Shown here: piece by piece, positions 1 through 6,640 of the stretch
Layout: every line of letters starts with the position of its first letter
How positions within the stretch are numbered: the first letter of the stretch is position 1
Origin: CAG-533 sp964589375
Lineage (GTDB): Bacteria; Bacillota_I; Bacilli_A; RF39; UBA660
Direction: 5' to 3'
NCBI GenBank assembly: GCA_964589375.1
Contig: CAZPSA010000008.1
Location: 1 to 34,164, forward strand
DNA: 34,164 bases
Notes under the pieces: model-generated
Told to the model about the DNA's origin: nothing
What the model saw: only the letters and a program-made list of their open reading frames with translations
Databases searched by the model: none
Made by a program: the position numbers and the translations under genes

Positions 1-391
1 AAATTTTAATCCATAATTCCATTTCAACATAAGAAGCAACAAAGATTAATGTAATGAATGTTACTGAAGATATATAACCTATTTTCCATTCTAAAGATAA
101 TAACTCTTTATCTTTTTCTTCTTTGGCTTTTGCCATTTCTAATAAATTCTTTTCTAATAATTTTTCATTATCTTTCATATCAACTATTTTTCCACTATAT
201 AAATCATTTATTGTTATATCTAATAATTTACATAGCTCCATAATATTTGAAGCATCTGGTATACAAATTCCATTTTCCCATTTAGAAACTGCTCTATCTG
301 TAACATATAATTTTTCTGCTAATTCGCTTTGCGTTATGCCGATTTTTTTTCTTCTTTCTTGAATAAACTTCCCAATTTTAATTTGATCCAT
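1..391 (-). CDS. XRE-family HTH regulator with membrane segment (partial, runs off window)
   Basis: The reverse strand from the ATG at 391 is open to the window edge, giving about 130 residues without a stop. Residues 5-62 form a classic Cro/C1-type helix-turn-helix, with the ITQSELAEKL helix and the RAVSKWENG recognition helix, followed by the ICIPDASNIMELC segment usual in Firmicute XRE regulators. A lysine/glutamate-rich linker (about 70-100) leads into a hydrophobic stretch (about 104-121), so this is probably a membrane-anchored regulator whose remaining helices lie outside the window. A good ribosome-binding site (AAAGGAG, complement near 400-406) lies 8 nt before the ATG and fixes the start. 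Targets are unknown. It resembles in layout the larger XRE-membrane protein at 29619-31172. Overlapping forward-strand frames are shadows of this gene. Confidence 0.85.
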   Translation of the reverse strand, partial: MDQIKIGKFIQERRKKIGITQSELAEKLYVTDRAVSKWENGICIPDASNIMELCKLLDITINDLYSGKIVDMKDNEKLLEKNLLEMAKAKEEKDKELLSLEWKIGYISSVTFITLIFVASYVEMELWIKI

Positions 392-596
392 ATAGTTTTC
401 TCCTTTCATGCTTACATCATATAATAATAAATTATTTTTTAACACGAACTAGAAGTTGAGTTATACTATTTATCGCCTAATTTATTGTAACATATATTAT
501 CAATTATTTTTGATTACTTTTTTCTGATATAATTATTTATTAGTTATTTCCATTTTATAAATATCGTACACTCATATCACTACAAAATCTAAACTA

Positions 597-629
597 AACA
601 AAAAATCACTTTTTTAAATTAGTGATTTT
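597..629 (-). terminator. Rho-independent terminator after tRNA-Thr
   Basis: Read on the minus strand, AAAATCACT (complement of 621-629) pairs perfectly with AGTGATTTT (complement of 602-610) around a 10-nt AT loop. The stem is followed by a T-rich tail. It lies about 50 bp downstream of tRNA-Thr. Confidence 0.75.
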
Positions 630-681
630 ACTTATAAAACTTTAACTTTCTAGATTAACTAAAGTTAAAGTGAAACTCTAA

Positions 682-755
682 TGGTGCTGAATGACTGAAT
701 TGAACAGTCCTCTGAAGCTTACCATGCTTCTGTTCTACCACTAAACTAAATCAGC
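682..755 (-). tRNA. tRNA-Thr (anticodon GGT)
   Basis: The minus strand folds as a complete cloverleaf. The acceptor GCTGATT pairs with ATTCAGC, with one T-T mismatch at the sixth pair. The D-arm is GTTTAGTGGTAGAAC, the anticodon stem GAAGC/GCTTC encloses loop ATGGTAA (anticodon GGT), the variable loop has 4 nt, and the T-arm GACTG/CAGTC has loop TTCAATT. Discriminator A and CCA are encoded. G1-C72, C2-G71 and the GGT anticodon agree with known threonine identity elements. The D-arm is short and AT-rich and looks more like a tRNA-Gly arm. A TATAAT -10 (complement of 768-773) lies just upstream, after the folD terminator. Confidence 0.85.
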
Positions 756-774
756 AAATCTATAGGTATTATAC

Positions 775-812
775 AATAAAAAACTCAGTTTGAATAGAGT
801 AAACTGAGTTTT
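775..812 (-). terminator. folD: Terminator downstream of folD
   Basis: A perfect 12-bp inverted repeat (780-791 with 801-812, arm AAAACTCAGTTT) has a 9-nt loop. On the minus strand it is followed by a T-run. It sits between folD and tRNA-Thr and should end the plsC-acyl ligase-plsC-folD transcript. The symmetric flanks could also let it act on the other strand. Confidence 0.85.
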
Positions 813-950
813 GAACATCCTTTTAATTATATTGTTTGAAAAAGTATCATATATTCACGTTTTTAGTTATATACCATGTACCACAACCTTTCATGCTTTC
901 ATTATAAAATGTTAATATGAAAATTGTGTGATATTTTGATGAAAAACTCA

Positions 951-1775
951 TTAATTTTTTTGACTTAAATAAGCTTTATATATATTTTCCATTAAAGCTG
1001 AAATTGTTACAGGTCCACAACCACCGGGAACTGGAGTAATATAAGAACATTTAGAGCTTACCTCATCAAAAACAACATCACCTACTACTTTACCATTTAT
1101 TCGTGAAATACCAGCATCAATAATAATAGCACCATCTTTAATCATATCCTTGGTAATTAAATTAGGAACACCTGTTGTTGATATTATAATATCAGCATTT
1201 TTAGTATGTTTAGCTAAATCTTTTGTTTGATGATGACAAATCGTAACAGTAGCGTTACATTCTAATAGCATATTATAAAGGGGCCTTCCAATAAGTAAAG
1301 ATCTTCCAATAATAGTGATATCCTTTCCTTCTAAAGGAATATTATAAGCCTTAAAAATGTCCATAATCCCCTCAGGAGTACAAGGTCTTAAACCTTCCTC
1401 ATGTTTATAACATTTAATAATTGAAAGATCTGTTAAACCATCAATATCTTTTTTGTAATCTATGGCATTTATTAATTTTCTTTCATTTAAATTACTAGGA
1501 ATTGGAAGCTGTAACAATATTCCCGTTACATCACTCTTGTTTAAAGTATTAATTGTAGATAAAATTTCTTCTTCCCTAACGTCTTCATTAAATTTTATTA
1601 GTTCAAATTTTATATTTAATTTTTCACACATAATCTTTTTTTGATTAATGTATATATTAGTTGCTTCATCATCACCTATTTCAATAACTGCTAAAGAAAG
1701 AGAAATATTCTTAATCTTTTCTTGTAAACTTGCTATTTTTTTATCTCTTACTTTTTTTCCATCTAATATTATCAA
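951..1775 (-). CDS. folD: Bifunctional methylenetetrahydrofolate dehydrogenase/cyclohydrolase FolD
   Basis: This cytosolic enzyme of one-carbon metabolism interconverts 5,10-methylene-, 5,10-methenyl- and 10-formyl-tetrahydrofolate using NAD(P). The 274 residues are a near-normal family length. Y42 followed four residues later by K46 matches the catalytic Tyr/Lys site of the N-terminal domain. QLPIP, IDGL and RPCTPEGIM complete the folate site. IGRSLLIGRPL replaces the usual VGRS-x-IVGxP nucleotide-binding loop, and PVPGGCGPVT is the C-terminal signature. The start is TTG at 1775, directly after the TAA stop of the upstream acyltransferase, so the two are translationally coupled. It is the last gene of the lipid operon, with a strong terminator downstream. 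No link to lipid synthesis is evident, so co-transcription may only reflect genome compaction. Confidence 0.95.
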   Translation of the reverse strand: MIILDGKKVRDKKIASLQEKIKNISLSLAVIEIGDDEATNIYINQKKIMCEKLNIKFELIKFNEDVREEEILSTINTLNKSDVTGILLQLPIPSNLNERKLINAIDYKKDIDGLTDLSIIKCYKHEEGLRPCTPEGIMDIFKAYNIPLEGKDITIIGRSLLIGRPLYNMLLECNATVTICHHQTKDLAKHTKNADIIISTTGVPNLITKDMIKDGAIIIDAGISRINGKVVGDVVFDEVSSKCSYITPVPGGCGPVTISALMENIYKAYLSQKN

Positions 1776-2633
1776 TTAAATCCGTCCTTTTTCTATATCT
1801 TCTAAGCCTTCCAATTTTAATCTAACCATTTCTGCCCAAAATTTATTATTTGCCTCTTCTAAATTCATTCCTTCTGGCACTTTAAATGGTTTGCCAAATC
1901 TAGAATTTAGTTTATTATTTCTAAAAACATACTTACCTGTTACAACACTAGGAACAATTGTGGCTCCCGTTTTTTGTGCCATAGATACAGCTCCAAACTT
2001 AAAAGGCAAAAAGAATGATTTTTCATATTCTTCTTTACTTATCTTTTTACTATCATATAATTCCTTTATAAACTTAGAACTATTCAAAAGATATTTTTTA
2101 AACTCATCTTCTTTTATTCTTTGATTTTTTAATAAATCATCTAAAAGCATATATTCAGAAACTGCTACCATATTTTTTTTAATAATTTTATTAAATTCTT
2201 TAAAAGATAGTTCTTCCTTATAATACTTATTATAAACATTATTTTTTATTTCTTCTTTCCCAACTAGCTGATTACGAGTACCTTCAGGAAATAATCCTAA
2301 AGCATAATTAGATTTTAAAATTTCCATAGCATGATCTTTAGCAACATCATCATGAATACTTCTATTAACCCCAATACAGCCGGCAAGTTTAAAGAACCAG
2401 CCAAATTTACCTTTTAAATGCTCTTCTTTAGCCATATAATGAACCATTCTTTTAGTCGAAATACAAGCAAAATTTTGATCAAATAAATGAATATGATTAG
2501 AGCAAACAATAATTGGTCCTTCTTTAGGAATTATCTCTTTATTGATAATTTTAGGTCTATAATAAAATTTAAATACAGTTCCTAGTATTCCTTTGAAAAA
2601 AGTATAACCTACTTTATATTCTTCCTTTTTCAT
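1776..2633 (-). CDS. PlsC-like 1-acyl-glycerophosphate acyltransferase with lysine-rich insert
   Basis: A 285-residue lysophospholipid acyltransferase of the PlsC/LPLAT family, expected to transfer an acyl chain to a lysophosphatidate-type acceptor at the inner membrane face. The catalytic HX4D box is seen as NHIHLFD, block II around GCIGVNRS, and block III as LFPEGTRN. Block IV (TIVPSVVTGKYVF) is separated from block III by an unusual insert of about 85 residues; in the paralogue at 4387-4965 this spacing is about six residues. The insert is rich in Lys/Glu and contains two similar short helical motifs (LLKNQRIKEDEFKKYL and LYDSKKISKEEYEKSF) resembling SHOCT-type repeats. Its start overlaps the stop of the acyl-AMP ligase as ATGA. 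Acyl-donor type (ACP, CoA or phosphate) cannot be read from the sequence. Confidence 0.85.
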   Translation of the reverse strand: MKKEEYKVGYTFFKGILGTVFKFYYRPKIINKEIIPKEGPIIVCSNHIHLFDQNFACISTKRMVHYMAKEEHLKGKFGWFFKLAGCIGVNRSIHDDVAKDHAMEILKSNYALGLFPEGTRNQLVGKEEIKNNVYNKYYKEELSFKEFNKIIKKNMVAVSEYMLLDDLLKNQRIKEDEFKKYLLNSSKFIKELYDSKKISKEEYEKSFFLPFKFGAVSMAQKTGATIVPSVVTGKYVFRNNKLNSRFGKPFKVPEGMNLEEANNKFWAEMVRLKLEGLEDIEKGRI

Positions 2634-4387
2634 TTTTTACCATACTTTCTCGTACATTCTTCTTCTAATTTTTTAAAATTTACTTTGCCAACAATTGTCT
2701 TAGGAACAGATTTAATAAATTCGTATCGATATGGCATTGCATATTTAGCAATACTTTTAGAACAATATATTTTTATATCATTTATTAATTCATCACTTGG
2801 CTCAAAATCATCTTTCAAAACTATACACGCAACCGGAACCTGTTTTTTATAAGGATGAGGAATACCAACCACAACACAGTTTTCAATCGCAGGGTGCTCT
2901 ACAATTATTTTTTCCATATAATTAGGATAAATATTATACCCACTAGTTACTATCATTCTTTTTAAACGTGACTTAAAAAATACTACTCCGTTTTCATCTT
3001 TATATCCTAAATCGCCAGTATGAAGCCACAATTTATTATCTTCATGTTTAACTAAAGTATGAGATGTTTCTTCTGGTTCATTTAAGTAACCTAACATTAC
3101 AGTTGGTCCACTTATACATATTTCTCCAGTTCGATTATTTTTACATTCTTTTCTAGTTCCAGGTTTTACAATTTTAACATAAGTATCAGGAAAAGGAATT
3201 CCTAAAGCACCCATTTTAAAATAATAGTTAGGAGTTAAAATACAAGCTGCTGTACTTTCAGTTAGGCCATAACCTACTCTTATTTGGGCATTAGAACCAT
3301 GCTCTTTCAAATAATTATTTACTTTTGTTCTTAATTCCGGTTGAAGAATATCACCACCACAAATACAATTATGAACACATTTTAAATAGTTTGAATTATC
3401 TTGGTTTTGGGTTAACGCTTCATACATAGTTGGCACACCAGTTAAGAAATAAGGCTTATACCTTTTGATTAATTTAGCAAAATCTGCTGGCTTAAACTGA
3501 GGAATTAATACACATTTCATTCCATTTATAAGCTCAGTATGAATACTTACACCTAAACCGAAACCATGAAAAATTGGTAAAATAACAAGTACTGATTTTC
3601 CAGGAGCACCATCGGCCATTAAAAATGATTGCATTCCTAAGGCATTAAAATTTAAGTTAGATAATCTAACTCCTTTAGGTTTACCAGTAGTTCCACCACT
3701 ATAAAGAATAACAGCTTCGTCTCTACCTTTACCTTTTACTTTATAATTTCCTTCATACTTAGTCGCTAAATTAAGAAAATCTGTCCAACTAATTACCACA
3801 TCATCATAAATGATTGGCTCCTTTTCTTTTTTATTTATATAATTATTTACTTTTTCATATATATTTAAAGCTTGTTTCATTATTCCATACATACCATCAG
3901 ATATCTCCGAAACAATTATTTTTTTGGCATTAACTAGTTTAGCTGCTTCAATTACTTTATCAGCAAACATACTGACAGTCAGGATATATTTACTATCCGC
4001 TGCGTCCATATAAAATTCAATTTCATTTACACTTGATAATGGATGAATCATTGATGCAACTGCCCCAATCATATTTATACCATAAAATAAAATTATAGCT
4101 TCGGGGGTGTTAGGCATACAAATAGTTACGCGATCATGTTCTTTTACACCTATTTCCTTTAAGGCTTTTGCCGCCTTTTCCACTTTTTCGTAAAACTTTT
4201 TATATGTTAAAGTTTTATGAAAATACTCTAATGCTATATAATGAGGGTATTTTTGACAAGCTTCATACAGCATCTCATGTAAAGATATATCAGGATAATC
4301 CAAATGGGTTGGAACATTACCATACATATCTAAATATGAACTTGGGACATCCTTATTTTTATTTAATATTTTCTTGATAAAATTCAT
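2630..4387 (-). CDS. Acyl-AMP ligase (long-chain acyl-CoA/acyl-ACP synthetase family)
   Basis: A 585-residue ANL-superfamily adenylating enzyme that should activate a fatty acid as acyl-AMP and pass it to CoA or acyl carrier protein. The phosphate-binding loop is LYSGGTTGKPKG, followed by the adenine-site GYGLTES, the TGDLGYKDENG ribose-binding aspartate motif, the hinge around FKSRLKRMIVTSG, and a C-terminal PKTIVGKVNFKKLE with the catalytic lysine. The ATG at 4387 shares its A with the stop of the upstream PlsC-like gene; an AGGTGATG ribosome-binding site lies within that gene. Being sandwiched between two PlsC-type acyltransferases with no gaps strongly suggests a pathway from free fatty acid to phospholipid, functionally like a split form of the E. 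coli Aas protein. Substrate and thiol acceptor are not known. Confidence 0.85.
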   Translation of the reverse strand: MNFIKKILNKNKDVPSSYLDMYGNVPTHLDYPDISLHEMLYEACQKYPHYIALEYFHKTLTYKKFYEKVEKAAKALKEIGVKEHDRVTICMPNTPEAIILFYGINMIGAVASMIHPLSSVNEIEFYMDAADSKYILTVSMFADKVIEAAKLVNAKKIIVSEISDGMYGIMKQALNIYEKVNNYINKKEKEPIIYDDVVISWTDFLNLATKYEGNYKVKGKGRDEAVILYSGGTTGKPKGVRLSNLNFNALGMQSFLMADGAPGKSVLVILPIFHGFGLGVSIHTELINGMKCVLIPQFKPADFAKLIKRYKPYFLTGVPTMYEALTQNQDNSNYLKCVHNCICGGDILQPELRTKVNNYLKEHGSNAQIRVGYGLTESTAACILTPNYYFKMGALGIPFPDTYVKIVKPGTRKECKNNRTGEICISGPTVMLGYLNEPEETSHTLVKHEDNKLWLHTGDLGYKDENGVVFFKSRLKRMIVTSGYNIYPNYMEKIIVEHPAIENCVVVGIPHPYKKQVPVACIVLKDDFEPSDELINDIKIYCSKSIAKYAMPYRYEFIKSVPKTIVGKVNFKKLEEECTRKYGKK

Positions 4388-4965
4388 TATTCATCACCTA
4401 TCTTTTTTAGTAAAGCTATTACTTTATCTTCTAAAATTTCAATTTCTTTTTCAGGATCCTCACTTTTAGGATAATACGGCTTACCAAATATTATTATTAA
4501 TTTTCCTTTTTTATACTTCCCATTTATAGCAAAAGGTACAATTGGACAGTTAGCTTTTTTTGCCATTACAACCGCGCCTTTTTTAAATGGCATTATTATA
4601 TCATTGGTTCTATTTATTGTACCTTCAGGAAATATTCCCACAATTGCTTCTTTATTTAAATATTTAACACACGTTGGTATAACACTTTTATCATGAATCT
4701 TACGATTAACCGGAATAATACCCATCATTTTAAAAAAATGACCAGCAAATCCAGAGGCTAATTCACTTTTTGCGACAAACCTTACACATCTTTTAGTGCC
4801 GTACCCTAAAGAAAAGCAATCTAGATTATTGGTATGATTACCCGCCAAGATACACCTGCCTTTTCTAGGAATATTTTCCTTTCCTATAACAGTCGGATTT
4901 ATTTTAATTTTAAACCAAACATATAAAATTGGTCTAATTATTTTATAAAACAGTGGTTCCTTCAC
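4387..4965 (-). CDS. PlsC-like acyltransferase (short form), first gene of the lipid operon
   Basis: This 192-residue LPLAT/PlsC protein carries the four family blocks at normal spacing: GNHTNNLD (HX4D catalytic box), MGIIPVNRKIHD, IFPEGTINR, and PIVPFAINGKYK. An N-terminal hydrophobic segment (LFYKIIRPILYVWFKI) probably binds the membrane. The family acylates lysophosphatidic acid to phosphatidic acid. The start is GTG at 4965, preceded by a GAGGAAG ribosome-binding site about 8 nt upstream; no ATG fits. It begins the run plsC-like, acyl-AMP ligase, plsC-like, folD, all coupled or overlapping. It is the more canonical of the two acyltransferases, so the longer one is the better candidate for a specialised substrate. 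Confidence 0.88.
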   Translation of the reverse strand: MKEPLFYKIIRPILYVWFKIKINPTVIGKENIPRKGRCILAGNHTNNLDCFSLGYGTKRCVRFVAKSELASGFAGHFFKMMGIIPVNRKIHDKSVIPTCVKYLNKEAIVGIFPEGTINRTNDIIMPFKKGAVVMAKKANCPIVPFAINGKYKKGKLIIIFGKPYYPKSEDPEKEIEILEDKVIALLKKIGDE

Positions 4966-5020
4966 TTTTTCACTTCCTCAATTATTCTTATTTTAACATA
5001 CTTGCTAATTCAAAAAATGA

Positions 5021-5464
5021 TTATGATTTTTGGCTTTTTAATATATCCCTTATTTCTTCTAAAATAATTATATTTTCATCTTTTACAGGTTTAGGTTCTG
5101 ATGCAGTTTCTTGATTTTGAATATTTTTCTTTTTAAAATTTAATTTATTTATAATTTTAACAAAAACAAATATACAAAAGGCAACGATTAAAAAATCAAT
5201 AATATTTTGGAGAAACATTCCATAATTTATGCTAGCATTTTTAAAATTAATAGCTAAATTACTAAAATCTACTCCTCCAATTATAATTCCAATAATCGGC
5301 ATAAATATATCATTTACTAGGCTTGTTACAATCTTCCCAAATGCACTACCAATAATAACCCCGATTGCCATATCTACAATATTTCCTTTTGAGATAAACG
5401 TTTTAAATTCACCTATAAAATTTTTAATATTTTCTTTATTACTTTTTTTATTTTCTTTTTTCAT
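5021..5464 (-). CDS. mscL: Large-conductance mechanosensitive channel MscL
   Basis: A 147-residue inner-membrane channel that opens under membrane tension to release solutes during osmotic downshock. The family signature GNIVDMAIGVIIGSAFGKIV forms the pore-lining first helix (about 31-50), the periplasmic loop follows, and a second helix spans about 88-107 (FLIVAFCIFVFVKIINKL). A charged cytoplasmic helix ends the protein (DENIIILEEIRDILKSQ), as usual. Length matches the family. The N-terminus carries about 15 extra Lys/Asn residues. The ribosome-binding site AGGTAAG precedes the ATG at 5464. It is probably transcribed separately from the lipid operon, which begins about 55 bp downstream. Confidence 0.95.
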   Translation of the reverse strand: MKKENKKSNKENIKNFIGEFKTFISKGNIVDMAIGVIIGSAFGKIVTSLVNDIFMPIIGIIIGGVDFSNLAINFKNASINYGMFLQNIIDFLIVAFCIFVFVKIINKLNFKKKNIQNQETASEPKPVKDENIIILEEIRDILKSQKS

Positions 5465-5549
5465 ACTTACCTACTTCCATAAAAAAATTATATCATGGTT
5501 TAAAACATATTAAAATAATTAAATATTTATGTTATACTATTTAGGACAT

Positions 5550-5626
5550 GTCTCTGTAGCTCAGCTGGATAGAGCAACCCCCTCCTAAGGGGTAGGTCAG
5601 CAGTTCGAATCTGCTCAGGGACACCA
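5550..5626 (+). tRNA. tRNA-Arg (anticodon CCT)
   Basis: A full cloverleaf: acceptor GTCTCTG/CAGGGAC with one G-T pair, D-arm GCTCAGCTGGATAGAGC, anticodon stem ACCCC/GGGGT around loop CTCCTAA (anticodon CCT, codon AGG), T-arm AGCAG/CTGCT with loop TTCGAAT, discriminator A and encoded CCA. A TATACT -10 lies at 5533-5538, 12 bp upstream. Confidence 0.95.
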
Positions 5627-5650
5627 TTGTTAATAGTCCTCGCTTGCGAG

Positions 5651-5691
5651 AAATAATAAATGCGGCTTATGTAAAGTCGTTTTTTATTATT
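5651..5691 (+). terminator. Probable terminator after tRNA-Arg
   Basis: AATAATAAA pairs with TTTATTATT, and inside it GCGGC pairs with GTCGT around a 9-nt loop. A T-rich run is built into the 3' arm. A small separate CTCGCTTGCGAG hairpin (5639-5650) precedes it. Confidence 0.55.
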
Positions 5692-5712
5692 TAATTATTT
5701 TATTTAAAAAGC

Positions 5713-5747
5713 AAAAAATACGGTTACATTAAATTAATCGTATTTTT
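5713..5747 (-). terminator. trxB: Terminator at the end of trxB
   Basis: On the minus strand AAAAATACG (complement of 739-747 in the 5.7-kb block) pairs with CGTATTTTT (complement of 5714-5722) and runs into further T residues. The 5' arm includes the last codons of trxB. It closes the nrd-trxB operon. Confidence 0.75.
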
Positions 5748-6639
5748 CTTCTAAGTATTTTATTACTTGATTGGCAGCTAATGCTCCATCATTTACAGCC
5801 GTTGTAAGTTGTCTAACTTTTTTTTCTCTAACATCTCCCGCAACAAATATACCAGAAACATTAGTTTCACAATCATTTGAAATAATATAGTTTTGAGCAT
5901 TTAATTGTAAAATATTTTCGGCAACACTACTTTGAGCATCTAATCCAATTGATACAAATAAAGCTTTTATTACTAGGTTACGCTTTTCACCACTATTTTG
6001 AATTACATCAATGTTTTCTAATTCTTTATCACCATTTATTTTATCTATTATTGAATTATAGATAATCTCAATATTATTAATTGCCTTAATATCATTTATA
6101 AGTTTATCTTCCGATTTTAATTTATCCTTACGACAAATAAGATAAACTTTATGACATAAATTAGCTAAATAAATCGCGTTTGTAACAGCCGTATTACCGC
6201 CACCAATAACAGCAACATCTTGATTTTTATAAAATGCTCCATCACAACTTACACAGAAATGAATACCTTTACCAATTAATTCTTTTTCATTAGCTAATCC
6301 TAATAACCGATATTTAGCTCCGGTCGCAATTATTACTGAACTACATTCATAAGTGTTATATTCAGTTATAACTCTTTTAACTTTGCTATCCTCTATTTTT
6401 AAAACTTCTTCAAGTTCAATTGGTATTTGTAATTTTTCTGCTTGTTCATACAAATTACTGGCTAGTTCAGCTCCTGATATTGATACAAAACCAGGATAAT
6501 TTTCTATTAATGGACTGGATGATATTTGCCCACCTATATTTTCTTTTTCTAGTATAAGAATTTTTTTATTCGCTCTAGCAAGGTAAATACCGGCAGTAAG
6601 TCCTGCCGGCCCTCCTCCTATAATAATACAATCATACAT
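5734..6639 (-). CDS. trxB: Thioredoxin reductase
   Basis: A 301-residue FAD/NADPH flavoprotein that passes NADPH electrons to thioredoxin-like proteins. The FAD-binding GGGPAGLTAGIYLAR lies at the N-terminus, the redox-active CVSC in HFCVSCDGAFY replaces the usual CATC, the NADPH-binding GGGNTAVTNAIYLA follows, and the C-terminal FAD site is GIFVAGDVREKKVRQLTTA. The ATG at 6639 gives the canonical length and lies one base after the nrdD stop; the frame stays open upstream, but that part reads through the nrdD end. It is the last gene of the nrd operon. Because the preceding NrdD carries its own glutaredoxin-like domain, TrxB is a plausible direct or indirect electron source for ribonucleotide reduction here. 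Confidence 0.93.
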   Translation of the reverse strand: MYDCIIIGGGPAGLTAGIYLARANKKILILEKENIGGQISSSPLIENYPGFVSISGAELASNLYEQAEKLQIPIELEEVLKIEDSKVKRVITEYNTYECSSVIIATGAKYRLLGLANEKELIGKGIHFCVSCDGAFYKNQDVAVIGGGNTAVTNAIYLANLCHKVYLICRKDKLKSEDKLINDIKAINNIEIIYNSIIDKINGDKELENIDVIQNSGEKRNLVIKALFVSIGLDAQSSVAENILQLNAQNYIISNDCETNVSGIFVAGDVREKKVRQLTTAVNDGALAANQVIKYLEEKYD

Positions 6640-6640
6640 A

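Noticed and set aside
58..362. Two overlapping forward-strand open frames at the left end
   Set aside because: They are antisense shadows of the XRE regulator on the minus strand, which has a ribosome-binding site and a clear helix-turn-helix.
682..755. tRNA-Thr as a pseudogene because of the acceptor mismatch and odd D-arm
   Set aside because: All arms fold, the T-loop is normal, CCA is encoded, threonine identity bases are present and a terminator follows.
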